Source: Kordiimonadales bacterium (GTDB lineage Bacteria; Pseudomonadota; Alphaproteobacteria; Sphingomonadales; Kordiimonadaceae). From it: DNA of 47,238 nucleotides. Positions 36,682 through 47,212 of this stretch are shown one piece after another (positions within the stretch are counted from its first letter, which is position 1; each line of letters begins with the position of its first letter). A model generated the notes under the pieces. That model was not told the origin of the DNA, made no database searches, and saw only the letters and a program-made list of their open reading frames with translations. Where the stretch lies: assembly GCA_002401685.1 (NCBI GenBank), contig NVTU01000045.1, forward strand, positions 1-47,238. Direction: 5' to 3'. Position numbers and translations under genes: made by a program.

Positions 36682-38478
36682 ATGACGATCATGGCTAAAG
36701 CAGCATTGAATAAAAAGGAAGCAAGCACCCAATTGATGAGTGGTGCTGAGCTAATTTTACGGGCGCTGAAAGACCTTGGTGTGGACGTCATTTTTGGGTA
36801 TCCGGGTGGGGCCGTCCTACCTATTTACGACGCGCTTTATAAGCAAGACGATATCAAGCATATTTTGGTTCGGCACGAACAGGCAGCAACACATGCAGCC
36901 GAAGGCTACGCGCGCGCAACTGGCAAGCCTGGTGTTGTGCTTGTGACCTCTGGGCCGGGTGCTACCAATGCAGTAACCGGTCTGACGGACGCGATGCTGG
37001 ATAGTATCCCCATGATTTGTATCACCGGGCAGGTGGCGCGCCATTTAATTGGCAGCGACGCATTCCAGGAAGCCGACACAGTTGGCATCACCCGTCACTG
37101 TACAAAGCATAATTATTTAGTGAAAGACGCCGCTGATATTGTGGATGTTTTTCATGAAGCCTTTTATGTGGCTACAAAAGGCAGGCCGGGGCCTGTAGTT
37201 ATCGATATGCCTAAGGACGTGCAGATTGAAAAAGCTGTTTATCATTTGGGCGCGATCACCGAACATAAAACCTACAAACCTCAAACTGACGGTGATGAGG
37301 CCGCAATCCGTGAAGCCGTGGCACTGCTTGCTGCTGCGGAACGCCCTATAATTTATGCAGGCGGCGGTATCATTAATTCCGGCCCTGAAGCATCCGCGCT
37401 TCTGACCGAATTTGCGCAGGTTACGGGCATGCCTGTTACCAATACCTTGATGGGGCTTGGTTGTTATCCAGCCAGCGACAAACAGTTTTTAGGAATGCTT
37501 GGCATGCACGGCACGTGGGAAGCAAACCACTCTATGCATGATTGCGATGTCATGCTGGCCATTGGCGCCCGGTTTGATGACCGTGTAACGGGCAGGCTTG
37601 AGGCTTTTTCGCCGGGTTCAAAGAAAATCCATGTAGATATCGATTTATCCAGTATCAATAAAACCGTACATGTTGACGTGCCGATCATCGGTGACGCAAG
37701 GTCAGTATTACGGCGTTTCCTCGATATCTGGGCAGAAGAAGGCTACGGCAGACGCCAGCCTACGCTCGATGGTTGGTGGCAACAGATCGCTGAGTGGCGC
37801 GAAAAGAAATGCCTCTCGTATACTGACAGTGACAGTGTGATTATTCCGCAAAAAGCATTGGAACGGCTGCACGCTCTTACCCAAGGCCGAGACACTATTA
37901 TCTCGACTGAAGTGGGTCAGCACCAGATGTGGGCGGCACAGTATCTCGGGTTTGATAAGCCTAATCATTGGCTAACCTCCGGTGGGCTTGGCACCATGGG
38001 CTACGGTTTGCCTGCTGCCGTCGGCGCGCAGATCGCTTTTCCGGATAGCTTGTGCATTGACGTAGCTGGTGAAGCTTCAATCCAGATGAATATTCAGGAG
38101 CTGGGCACAATCGTTCAGTATAATCTGCCAGTAAAAATATTTATCATGAACAACGAATTTATGGGCATGGTGCGCCAGTGGCAGGATATGTCATACGAAG
38201 GCCGTCGGTCGGAGACATATTCCAGCGCTTTGCCGGACTTTGTGGCGCTTGCTGAAGCCTACGGCATTAAAGGCCTGAGAGTTGAAGACCCGGCAAAGCT
38301 GGACGCCACCATTCAGGAAATGATTGATCATGATGGCCCGGTGATGCTGGATTGCCGCATTGCCAAGTTGGAAAACGTGTTTCCGATGGTGCCTGCTGGC
38401 GCAGCGCATAATGAAATGCTGCTTTCAAGTGATGCCCCTAGCAAACCAACAGATGACGAAGCGCTCGCAGTCGTTTAA
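36682..38478 (+). CDS. ilvB: Acetolactate synthase, large (catalytic) subunit
   Basis: This ThDP- and FAD-dependent enzyme condenses two pyruvates, or pyruvate and 2-oxobutyrate, as the first common step of Ile/Val/Leu synthesis. The 598-aa protein has the N-terminal FGYPGGAVLPIYDAL, catalytic Glu66 in LVRHEQAATHAAEGYARA, the central FAD domain with GARFDDRVTGRLEAF, and the C-terminal ThDP motif from AGEASIQMNIQE to IMNNEFMGMVRQW. The ThDP motif reads GEA rather than GDG; I believe this is common in alphaproteobacteria. The start is ATG at 36682 or 36691; neither has a strong ribosome site. The regulatory subunit follows 23 bases later. Confidence 0.96.
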   Translation: MTIMAKAALNKKEASTQLMSGAELILRALKDLGVDVIFGYPGGAVLPIYDALYKQDDIKHILVRHEQAATHAAEGYARATGKPGVVLVTSGPGATNAVTGLTDAMLDSIPMICITGQVARHLIGSDAFQEADTVGITRHCTKHNYLVKDAADIVDVFHEAFYVATKGRPGPVVIDMPKDVQIEKAVYHLGAITEHKTYKPQTDGDEAAIREAVALLAAAERPIIYAGGGIINSGPEASALLTEFAQVTGMPVTNTLMGLGCYPASDKQFLGMLGMHGTWEANHSMHDCDVMLAIGARFDDRVTGRLEAFSPGSKKIHVDIDLSSINKTVHVDVPIIGDARSVLRRFLDIWAEEGYGRRQPTLDGWWQQIAEWREKKCLSYTDSDSVIIPQKALERLHALTQGRDTIISTEVGQHQMWAAQYLGFDKPNHWLTSGGLGTMGYGLPAAVGAQIAFPDSLCIDVAGEASIQMNIQELGTIVQYNLPVKIFIMNNEFMGMVRQWQDMSYEGRRSETYSSALPDFVALAEAYGIKGLRVEDPAKLDATIQEMIDHDGPVMLDCRIAKLENVFPMVPAGAAHNEMLLSSDAPSKPTDDEALAVV

Positions 38479-38501
38479 TCTTATTTCACTGAGTAAATAG
38501 C

Positions 38502-39035
38502 ATGATGGATGGTTCCATGAAAGATATTGGCACTTCGGTGCAGCACACAATTGGCTTGATCGTTGATGATGAAGCTGGCGTTCTTGCACGGGTGATCGGC
38601 CTGTTCTCCGGGCGCGGTTATAATATTGAAAGCCTGACAGTGGCAGCCGTTGCCAATTCCGGCAAACGGTCGCGTGTCACAATCGTGACAAGCGGTACAC
38701 AGATGGCCATTGAGCAAGTGAAAGCTCAGCTGGACCGATTAGTGCCAGTGCACGATGTTACCGATTTAACCACGGATGGCCCTTTTGTGTCGCGCGATCT
38801 AGCGCTCGTAAAAGTCTCCGGCGGCGGCGAACACCGTATCGAAGCGCTGCGTATTGCTGAAGCATTTCGCGCCAATGTGGTGGACAGCACTATAAACAGC
38901 TTTATCTTCGAGTTAACGGGTTCAGCGGAAAAGCTGAATGCCTTTGTTGAATTGATGCGGGAACTTGGCCTAGTGGAAGTGGCGCGTACGGGTGCTGCAG
39001 CATTAAGTCGGGGCGAAACCGGGCTTCAGGATTGA
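38502..39035 (+). CDS. ilvH: Acetolactate synthase, small (regulatory) subunit
   Basis: The small subunit (177 aa) activates the large subunit and gives feedback inhibition by valine. An N-terminal ACT domain (about 14-90) shows HTIGLIVDDEAGVLARVIGL and FSGRGYNIESLTVA. The second domain has RDLALVKVSGGGEHRIEALR and VDSTINSFIFELTG. The exact start is uncertain: ATG at 38502 (used here), 38505 or 38517, none with a strong ribosome site. Also called ilvN in some annotations. It lies between ilvB and ilvC. Confidence 0.95.
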   Translation: MMDGSMKDIGTSVQHTIGLIVDDEAGVLARVIGLFSGRGYNIESLTVAAVANSGKRSRVTIVTSGTQMAIEQVKAQLDRLVPVHDVTDLTTDGPFVSRDLALVKVSGGGEHRIEALRIAEAFRANVVDSTINSFIFELTGSAEKLNAFVELMRELGLVEVARTGAAALSRGETGLQD

Positions 39036-39081
39036 TCCTGAATTAAAGAATTTTTTGGACTTTTCATAGTTGATAGGTTGA

Positions 39082-40134
<1,053 letters not shown>

Positions 40135-40186
40135 TTTTGGCTTTGGTAGAGATTCAATAGACCTTGGTGTCAGCGTAGAACTTACA

Positions 40187-40217
40187 AAAGGAATGTGCTC
40201 GGGCACGTTCCTTTTTC
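40187..40217 (+). terminator. Intrinsic terminator of ilvBHC
   Basis: AAAGGAATGTGC (40187-40198) pairs with GCACGTTCCTTT (40203-40214) in a 12-pair stem with one G-T pair and a four-base loop, running into further T. It starts 53 bases after the ilvC stop and faces the leftward hypothetical gene. Confidence 0.92.
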
Positions 40218-40232
40218 TTTGGAAAACGGCGG

Positions 40233-40628
40233 TTATTCCTGGGCATACCACCGGAGAGCTCGATCGCCGTTCGTCGCCAATATCACGGTCCATTTAGTAT
40301 CGGTGAGAGTGATTGTGGTTGGATTTTCTGAGGGCCTTTGCCCGCGGAACTCCTGAATTTGAGCAAATATTTCCCCTTTCATCACAGTAAGGAAACTTGC
40401 ATCTGTAACATGTTGCACTCTGCCGCCAGCCCAATAAACCCGAATGGGTTTCCCTGACAGGACTGCCCTTATTAAGTCCAGTTTACTGCCCTCTGAGGCA
40501 TTGCCTTTGTCGTCATGGGCATAAACAAGGTGCCAGTTGCTTTTGGCTGCCTGTTTGCTGTGTGCTATTGAATAGGCCAACAGCGCACCTAATAAAATTA
40601 CCGCGCCGTACTTGATGAAATTTTTCAT
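40233..40628 (-). CDS. Hypothetical membrane-anchored protein
   Basis: I do not recognise this 131-aa protein. It has one N-terminal hydrophobic helix (about 7-23, YGAVILLGALLAYSIAH) that could be an anchor or uncleaved signal. A periplasmic part of about 105 residues, predicted mostly beta, follows (LIRAVLSGKPIRVYWAGGR, TITLTDTKWTVILATNGD). No cysteine or catalytic motif stands out. ATG at 40628 is chosen because GGAG lies four bases upstream; TTG at 40640 is the only earlier start. It stands alone between ilvC and a divergent acetyltransferase. Confidence 0.7.
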   Translation of the reverse strand: MKNFIKYGAVILLGALLAYSIAHSKQAAKSNWHLVYAHDDKGNASEGSKLDLIRAVLSGKPIRVYWAGGRVQHVTDASFLTVMKGEIFAQIQEFRGQRPSENPTTITLTDTKWTVILATNGDRALRWYAQE

Positions 40629-40640
40629 GAGGCTCCCCAA

Positions 40641-40860
40641 ACGTTCGTTTTAATACCTCACTTTGCGAGAAGATGACTAATACGTCCAATGACAAATCCG
40701 TGCGCGATATTGCCCAATTGGGATGCGGAAAGTGGCCGTGTTATGGTACCCTCAGATTTAACTAGTTTTTAAGCCACACACTGACTTTTTTGGAACGGGC
40801 CGCTCCGGGTAGGCGTTCTTTTTGTTTGAGCTGCTTTTATCGGGGTAATAGCATTACTTT
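40641..40860 (+). other. Spacer with an orphan rightward terminator-like hairpin
   Basis: This 220-base divergent spacer contains GAACG (40793-40797) pairing with CGTTC (40814-40818), then TTTTTG. There is no rightward gene before it in the spacer, so it could end a short unannotated RNA starting near 40700 or be chance. No tRNA or small protein gene is seen. Confidence 0.35.
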
Positions 40861-41421
40861 ATGGAAAACTTTCTACCTTTAAAGTCTGACCGACTGATTG
40901 TCCGGCGCTTTCGCACAGACGATGCCGAGGCTTTCCTTAGCTGGCGCGACGATGCCGACGTGGCGCGCTACACGCTGTGGAAATACCCCTACACAATAGA
41001 ACAGTCGCGAGCCTTTTGCGCCGAAATTGCTGCAATTGAGCGGTTGCCCGACAGTGCCTGGGTGCAGTTGATGATTGAGGAACGCGTTAGCGGGCAGGCG
41101 ATCGGCGATATTGGACTAGGCATTAAAATTGACGGGGCAGACTCGGTCAAGGTCGGATACAGCCTCCACCGCGATGCGTGGGGTAAAGGCTATATGACGG
41201 AAATACTGAAATTAGTGCTGCCTACCGTTGCGCTGGTAACAGGTGCGGCCAGGCTCGAAGCTGAAATCGATATTAGGAATATCGCCTCCGGCACTGTGCT
41301 GGAAAAAATAGGTTTCAAACGCGGTCCGCTCAAAGAAAAGGCTGTCTTTGTTAAGGGCGAATGGTGCGATGAGTATGAGTATGTTCTGGATGCCACAGAA
41401 TTTCTGAAGAGCTCCCAGTAG
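40861..41421 (+). CDS. GNAT acetyltransferase, RimJ/RimL-like
   Basis: The 186-aa protein has the long-form GNAT layout. It opens LKSDRLIVRRFRTDDAEAF, then has the core VGYSLHRDAWGKGYMTEILK (the acetyl-CoA loop in the RimJ/L style R-D-x-W-G-K-G-Y-M-T-E) and ARLEAEIDIRNIASGTVLEK. Such enzymes acetylate ribosomal protein N-termini, amino acids or antibiotics; the substrate is unknown here. The ATG at 40861 has only a weak ribosome site. Confidence 0.87.
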   Translation: MENFLPLKSDRLIVRRFRTDDAEAFLSWRDDADVARYTLWKYPYTIEQSRAFCAEIAAIERLPDSAWVQLMIEERVSGQAIGDIGLGIKIDGADSVKVGYSLHRDAWGKGYMTEILKLVLPTVALVTGAARLEAEIDIRNIASGTVLEKIGFKRGPLKEKAVFVKGEWCDEYEYVLDATEFLKSSQ

Positions 41422-41496
41422 GGTGAGGCAAGCTGCCGTTTCGTTTTACAGGAGTTATGGGCTAGGCTGCGGTAGAACTTAGCCTAAGGAAGCACC

Positions 41497-41949
41497 ATGC
41501 CGCAAAAGACACTCAGCACTATTCTGATAATACTTGGGCTTGCCGCCGTGTTGATAGCGGTTTCGATTTTCGCATTTGGCCCTGATGCAACGGCTCAAGC
41601 TGCCGCCGCATTAAATGCTTTGGTGCTCGGTCCTCAGCCTGTCGTTGAAGGGTTTCAGCACGTGAACGTCGATAATGAATTGCGGTTCTATTCAGTTTAC
41701 TGGTTTGCATACGGATGCGTGCTTATCGCTACTGGTGGTAATTTGAGCAAATACCTGAGCCGGGTGCCCTATTTAGCCGCAATCTTTTTCGCAAGCGGCG
41801 TTGGGCGGATTGTTTCCTATTACAGTGTCGGGGCACCGCAGGAACTGTTTACATCGTTGATGGGGCTAGAGCTGGCCCTGCCAGTGCTGATGGCGGTGCT
41901 GTGGCGTCAGGTCGTCCGCCAGAGGACATCCACTTTAGCGACCGATTAA
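41497..41949 (+). CDS. DUF4345-like integral membrane protein
   Basis: This 150-aa protein has four predicted membrane helices (about 7-27, 65-83, 88-108, 118-138). The polar pattern ELRFYSVYWFAYG, then FFASGVGRIVSYYSVGAP and ELALPVLMAVLW, fits the DUF4345 family, whose function is not known. AAGGAAG precedes the ATG. It lies 75 bases after the acetyltransferase, possibly co-transcribed. Confidence 0.75.
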   Translation: MPQKTLSTILIILGLAAVLIAVSIFAFGPDATAQAAAALNALVLGPQPVVEGFQHVNVDNELRFYSVYWFAYGCVLIATGGNLSKYLSRVPYLAAIFFASGVGRIVSYYSVGAPQELFTSLMGLELALPVLMAVLWRQVVRQRTSTLATD

Positions 41950-42109
41950 CGACAGTGTTTAGCAGAAGTGCAGAATTGCTATATTTTGGCGATAGTTCCG
42001 ATTTATTAGTTTCAATTGAAATATAATTTCTTAAAAATTCCTCTTGCCATAACATTGTAAGCTAGTACATCATTAGGCATTGGAAATTCTTGAAGAATTT
42101 GAACGAAGA

Positions 42110-42274
42110 ATGACAACCGTAGATCCAAGGATACATGACCCTAGGCGCCAACCGCGCGGCGCAACGGCTAAGGCTGTTCGCGCAGATGAACGGCTGCGCG
42201 CTATTCTCTTCGTTAGTTCTCTGTTTCTACTAAGCCTCCTTCTACTAGGTGCTGGCCGACTTATCGGCCCTTAA
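42110..42274 (+). CDS. Possible small single-helix membrane protein
   Basis: This short frame (54 aa from ATG at 42110; 64 aa from TTG at 42080) has an Arg-rich N-terminal part (DPRRQPRGATAKAVRADERL) and a C-terminal hydrophobic helix (LFVSSLFLLSLLLLGAGRL), giving an N-in single-pass shape. No ribosome site is strong. Its stop lies inside an inverted repeat before leuA. The composition looks protein-like, but it may not be a real gene. Confidence 0.4.
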   Translation: MTTVDPRIHDPRRQPRGATAKAVRADERLRAILFVSSLFLLSLLLLGAGRLIGP

Positions 42275-42311
42275 ACACGTAGGCAAGGTGCTGCAGCGCC
42301 GTAGTGTTTAA
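42271..42311 (+). repeat. Inverted repeat upstream of leuA
   Basis: TTAAACAC (42271-42278) and GTGTTTAA (42304-42311) are perfect arms around an inner imperfect palindrome GGTGCTGCAGCGCC (42287-42300). There is no trailing T-run, so it is a poor terminator. It lies 57 bases before the leuA start and could be an operator or a leader hairpin. Confidence 0.5.
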
Positions 42312-42368
42312 GGGTAAAAGCCAGTTTCTCAATTCAATATTAACAGTATGAAATTAAGGTGAAGTGTG

Positions 42369-43913
42369 ATGTCACACAGCGAAAATAACCGTGTGAGAAT
42401 TTTTGATACCACCCTCCGGGACGGCGAGCAGTCTCCTGGTGCGTCGATGACGCTTGAGGAAAAATTAAAAATTGCTGAAGTGCTGGAAGGCATGAATGTC
42501 GATATAATCGAGGCAGGATTTGCGATTGCCTCAAACGGCGACTTTGAATGTATTAAGCAAATATCAGAGCGCGTCAAAAACTCGACAGTATGTTCATTAG
42601 CACGAGCCGCGCTTGGCGATATTGAGCGTGCGGCAGAAGCCCTTAAGCCCGCCAAGCAAGCGCGCATCCATACCTTTATTGCAACAAGCCCGCTTCATAT
42701 GAAAGTGAAGCTGCAAATGGACCCTGAGGATGTGATCAGCGCGATCCACGGCTCTGTCACCCATGCGCGTAAATTTGTGGATGACGTGGAATGGAGCGCC
42801 GAGGACGCGACCCGCACTGATCTTGATTTTTTATACCGCGCGGTTGAAACTGCTATCCGCGCTGGGGCCACCACAATTAATCTGCCTGACACTGTTGGCT
42901 ATGCTACGCCAACTGAGTTTGAACAGATGTTCCGCAGTGTCATTGAAAACGTACCGGACGCTGACAAAGCAATATTTTCAACCCACTGTCACAATGATTT
43001 AGGGTTGGCGGTTGCGAACTCTCTGGCTGGCCTTGCGGGCGGCGCGCGTCAAATTGAATGTACGATCAATGGTATTGGAGAGCGTGCAGGCAATGCGGCG
43101 ATGGAAGAAGTGGTTATGGCGCTTAAAACGCGCGCTGACGCAATGCCTTACCATACCAACATCAAAACAACAGACATTATGAAGGCAAGCAAGTTGGTTT
43201 CGACCGTCACTGGATTTGTTGTGCAAAACAATAAAGCCATTGTCGGTGCAAATGCGTTCGCACATGAGGCAGGGATCCATCAGGACGGTATCCTCAAAGA
43301 CGCACAAACATATGAGATTATGACACCAGCATCTGTCGGTGTTGCCAAATCCACGCTGGCGATGGGTAAACATTCGGGGCGCCATGCTTTTGCGGACAAG
43401 TTGGCAGAGCTCGGGTATGAGCTCGGCGACAATGCCTTCCAGGAATGTTTTAGGCGTTTCAAGGAGCTGGGTGACCGCAAGAAGACCATATACGACGAAG
43501 ATATCATTGCACTGGTGGACGATGAAGTTGCCACATGGGCTAACCGCATGCAGGTGGTTGCCTTGAGTAACTATTCATCATCGAACGGCCACGCGGTGTG
43601 CGATATCACAATGACGATCGACGGTGATAAGGTGAAAGCGGTGACATACGGCTCCGGCCCCGTGGATGCCGCGTTCAATGCGATCAAAGACGTGATTGAG
43701 TTCGCGCCAAAGCTACAACATTTTCAGGTCCATGCTGTAACCCACGGTACTGACGCGCAAGCGGAGTGTACTGTTAGGTTAGAGCATGAGGGCCGCACCG
43801 TGAATGGGCAGGGCGCTGATGAAGATACGGTTATTGCCTCAGCGCGCGCGTATGTGTCAGCCGTGAATAAACTGCTGGTAAAACGCGAGAAGAAGGCTCC
43901 GGGTCCAATATAA
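42369..43913 (+). CDS. leuA: 2-isopropylmalate synthase
   Basis: LeuA joins acetyl-CoA and 2-oxoisovalerate in the first committed step of leucine synthesis. The 514-aa protein has the DRE-TIM catalytic barrel, opening FDTTLRDGEQSPGASMTLEE with the metal-binding Asp13, and the second signature STHCHNDLGLAVANSLAGLA. HEAGIHQDGILKD follows. The C-terminal regulatory (leucine feedback) domain spans about 385-510. ATG at 42369 is chosen over GTG one codon earlier; AAGGTGAA lies upstream. It complements ilvBHC nearby but is a separate unit. Confidence 0.96.
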   Translation: MSHSENNRVRIFDTTLRDGEQSPGASMTLEEKLKIAEVLEGMNVDIIEAGFAIASNGDFECIKQISERVKNSTVCSLARAALGDIERAAEALKPAKQARIHTFIATSPLHMKVKLQMDPEDVISAIHGSVTHARKFVDDVEWSAEDATRTDLDFLYRAVETAIRAGATTINLPDTVGYATPTEFEQMFRSVIENVPDADKAIFSTHCHNDLGLAVANSLAGLAGGARQIECTINGIGERAGNAAMEEVVMALKTRADAMPYHTNIKTTDIMKASKLVSTVTGFVVQNNKAIVGANAFAHEAGIHQDGILKDAQTYEIMTPASVGVAKSTLAMGKHSGRHAFADKLAELGYELGDNAFQECFRRFKELGDRKKTIYDEDIIALVDDEVATWANRMQVVALSNYSSSNGHAVCDITMTIDGDKVKAVTYGSGPVDAAFNAIKDVIEFAPKLQHFQVHAVTHGTDAQAECTVRLEHEGRTVNGQGADEDTVIASARAYVSAVNKLLVKREKKAPGPI

Positions 43914-43952
43914 CGAGCCGAGGTTCGGCTTATACAAGCGTCTCAGCGATTT

Positions 43953-43988
43953 GGGGGCGTCGGCACAGCCGGCGGCCCCTATGTTTTT
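43953..43988 (+). terminator. Terminator of leuA
   Basis: GGGGC-G-TCGGC pairs with GCCGGC-GGCCCC (43954-43979) around an ACA loop with one bulge, followed by TATGTTTTT. It lies 40 bases after the leuA stop. Confidence 0.8.
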
Positions 43989-44096
43989 CCAGCCAGAGGT
44001 ATTGCCACCAATTCTATATAAAGTTGGCATCGACCCGCATTCTTTCGTAACTTCACGGAGAACTACAAAGCCGTTTTATTAAGTTGGGGGTCTATC

Positions 44097-44888
44097 ATGC
44101 CATTTGAAACAAATGAACCTGAAAGAGATGCATCTGAAGGGGTGCGTCAGGAGCGGCCGGAATATAAGCTGACTATAGGCATAGGTTTGCTCGCTTTCGC
44201 GGTATATTACGGTGCACAGCTGCTAGGAATAGTAGGCTACGCTATTTACCAGGCCATCTCCCGCGGTACGGAGGCTATGCAGAAGAGCCTTGAAACCAAT
44301 TTGGTGGAACTTTCTATTGTTGGGCTGGGGGTAAGCTTCATTGCCGTGCTTCTCTGGATGTGGACGCATTTGCGGCGTCACGGGGCTGGTTTCGCCAGGC
44401 AAATAGGGTGGCAGCCCAGTGCGCTTCCAGCAAAGAAAACAGCCCTGCTGGTTATTGGTACCTACCTTGCTGTGGCGTTTCTTAGTGGAATGTACAGTCA
44501 GTTTGTAATTCCGCTGTTTGTAGATGAGGTACAATCCGGTTTAGCTGAACAAATGATGGCCCAGCTTGTTGGTAAGGATACCCTCCTTATTACGATTGCT
44601 TTTTCTGTCACCATCGCGTTCATCGCACCAATTTTGGAGGAAATTGTTTTCCGCGGTTATCTGCAGTCTGCGTTAAAAACCAAGATGCCGTGGTGGGCGG
44701 CGATCGCGATTGCCTCTGCTGTATTCGCGTCCATTCACGGTAGTCTCACATTATGGCCGGTTTATTTCATGTTGGGCGCAGGGATGGGCTTTGTTTATGA
44801 CAGGACCGGTTCTCTCAAGACAGCTATTGCCTATCACATGGTGAATAATATGATCGCTGTTGGCACAATGTTGATGTTGGACAGTTAA
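44097..44888 (+). CDS. CPBP family intramembrane metalloprotease, first copy
   Basis: This 263-aa protein has about seven to eight membrane helices from residue 28 on and the CPBP/Abi motifs. Motif 1 is EEIVFRGYLQSALK (EExxxR), motif 2 FASIHGSLTLWP, motif 3 HMVNNMIAVG. The family includes Rce1-like CAAX proteases, bacteriocin-immunity proteins and proteins of unknown substrate. The soluble N-terminus is acidic. Its paralogue starts 54 bases downstream, so they are probably one operon. Glu, Arg and His residues needed for activity are present. Confidence 0.85.
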   Translation: MPFETNEPERDASEGVRQERPEYKLTIGIGLLAFAVYYGAQLLGIVGYAIYQAISRGTEAMQKSLETNLVELSIVGLGVSFIAVLLWMWTHLRRHGAGFARQIGWQPSALPAKKTALLVIGTYLAVAFLSGMYSQFVIPLFVDEVQSGLAEQMMAQLVGKDTLLITIAFSVTIAFIAPILEEIVFRGYLQSALKTKMPWWAAIAIASAVFASIHGSLTLWPVYFMLGAGMGFVYDRTGSLKTAIAYHMVNNMIAVGTMLMLDS

Positions 44889-44942
44889 CGATTAAATTTT
44901 AAACCAATTTGCTGCTGCGAAAGTTTGTTTGGGGGAAATTTA

Positions 44943-45722
44943 ATGTTCACAGGTAATGGTCCAACACTTGAAGAGTCTCTGTATTTTGGCCCGAAGGCGC
45001 CTGATTACAAACTGACCGTATGGCGTGCGCTTTTGGCATTTGGTGTGTGTTTTCTTGGCATCATCGTTGGGGGCCTGGTCTTTGCCGTTTTTTTAAATGT
45101 AATTGAAATTGAAGGTGGGGCGTCATCGCTGAATGCCGGTAGCTTAGGACTGCCTTTCTTCAATTTTTTGTTTTCTCTCATCGCCCTGCTTTGGTGGACC
45201 AAAGCAAGCTCAAAATACCTTGGCGCAGGGTTCCTGCCGCAACTAGGATGGCGCCCAAATCGCCTAAACCTTGGCAGCACGATTTGGCTGTGTGCTAAAG
45301 TTTTTGTCGCGTTTTTGGTGGCGAGGATACTCTATTTGGAGCAGGTGCTGCTTATGGTAACCGACCAGAAAGTAGAAAACACCGTCATAGGTTGGGTTGA
45401 ACACATCCCCGCAGAACATACCCTTCTATTCACATACGCATTGGGGGCTGGCGTTGCAGTGCTTGGCCCTATCGTAGAAGAGGTTCTTTTTCGTGGTTAC
45501 TTACAGTCTGCTTTAAAAAGTATGATGCCTACATGGGCTGCGGTGCTTATAGCATCGCTTGTGTTCGCTCTTTTCCACGGAGACATTGCAGCCTTGCCCA
45601 TACATTTTGCGGCTGGCATCGCGATCGGTATTGTTTTTGAGCGTACGGGTTCTTTGCTAGCGGCTATTGGCTTGCATGCTTTTAACAATGCGCTTGCCTT
45701 TATTTTGGCCCTAAATGTGTAG
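44943..45722 (+). CDS. CPBP family intramembrane metalloprotease, second copy
   Basis: A 259-aa paralogue of the preceding protein with the same motifs: EEVLFRGYLQSALKSMMPTW, then FALFHGDIAALP and HAFNNALAFIL. The EExxxR-containing block is nearly the same as in copy one, while the N-terminal halves have diverged. ATG at 44943 is chosen (MFTGNGPTLEESLYFG) because GGGGGAAA lies just upstream. Tandem duplication is the simplest origin; the two may have different substrates. Confidence 0.85.
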   Translation: MFTGNGPTLEESLYFGPKAPDYKLTVWRALLAFGVCFLGIIVGGLVFAVFLNVIEIEGGASSLNAGSLGLPFFNFLFSLIALLWWTKASSKYLGAGFLPQLGWRPNRLNLGSTIWLCAKVFVAFLVARILYLEQVLLMVTDQKVENTVIGWVEHIPAEHTLLFTYALGAGVAVLGPIVEEVLFRGYLQSALKSMMPTWAAVLIASLVFALFHGDIAALPIHFAAGIAIGIVFERTGSLLAAIGLHAFNNALAFILALNV

Positions 45723-46124
45723 CGCTCACCATGCAAGTAGGTCTGGGCCACGCCAGCGAGGCTATTGGCGGCGTCGGTAAGGACCAGAATGAGCGGGGCT
45801 GTTGTCGTTTGGCGATGCTGCTATAGCCCCTGGCCTCGCATCAGAGGGTAGTACCACAAGATAAGTTACAAGTTGGCAGTATCTGGAAGTCGGATACCGG
45901 CCAGAGAGAGAAGAAACGTTGATTTTGCACTTTGTCCACCAATAATCAGGCTATTTTACCGAAAAGACTAAAACTCGCCCCAATCATGTGCGACACCTCT
46001 TGTGATTTTCGGGCAAATCGCCCATAACCGCTAGACGTATTCGAATCTGTCGCTTAGCTGCACTTTGTCGCTATTTTTTCGCCGGACCACGGATCATCAA
46101 TTAGTGATAAGATAAGAGGGTTAA
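45723..46124 (+). promoter_or_regulatory. Long non-coding region upstream of mreB
   Basis: These 402 bases hold no credible gene. An 11-base direct repeat, TGCACTTTGTC, occurs at 45926-45936 and 46059-46069, 133 bases apart. GGGC-AAATC-GCCC at 46013-46025 is a small hairpin. No terminator is obvious after the second CPBP gene. The mreB promoter must lie here, and GAGGG before the ATG is the ribosome site. Confidence 0.45.
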
Positions 46125-47159
<1,035 letters not shown>

Positions 47160-47212
47160 TCATTTGCCGTCTTTGGCGGTGTTACTAAAAAGATTGAGGG
47201 GGAGGCTAGTCG

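Noticed and set aside
38060..38160. Glu instead of Asp in the ThDP motif of IlvB (GEA for GDG)
   Set aside because: At first looked like a lost Mg ligand, but I recall the same AGEASIQM-type sequence in other alphaproteobacterial IlvB proteins; the rest of the site is intact.
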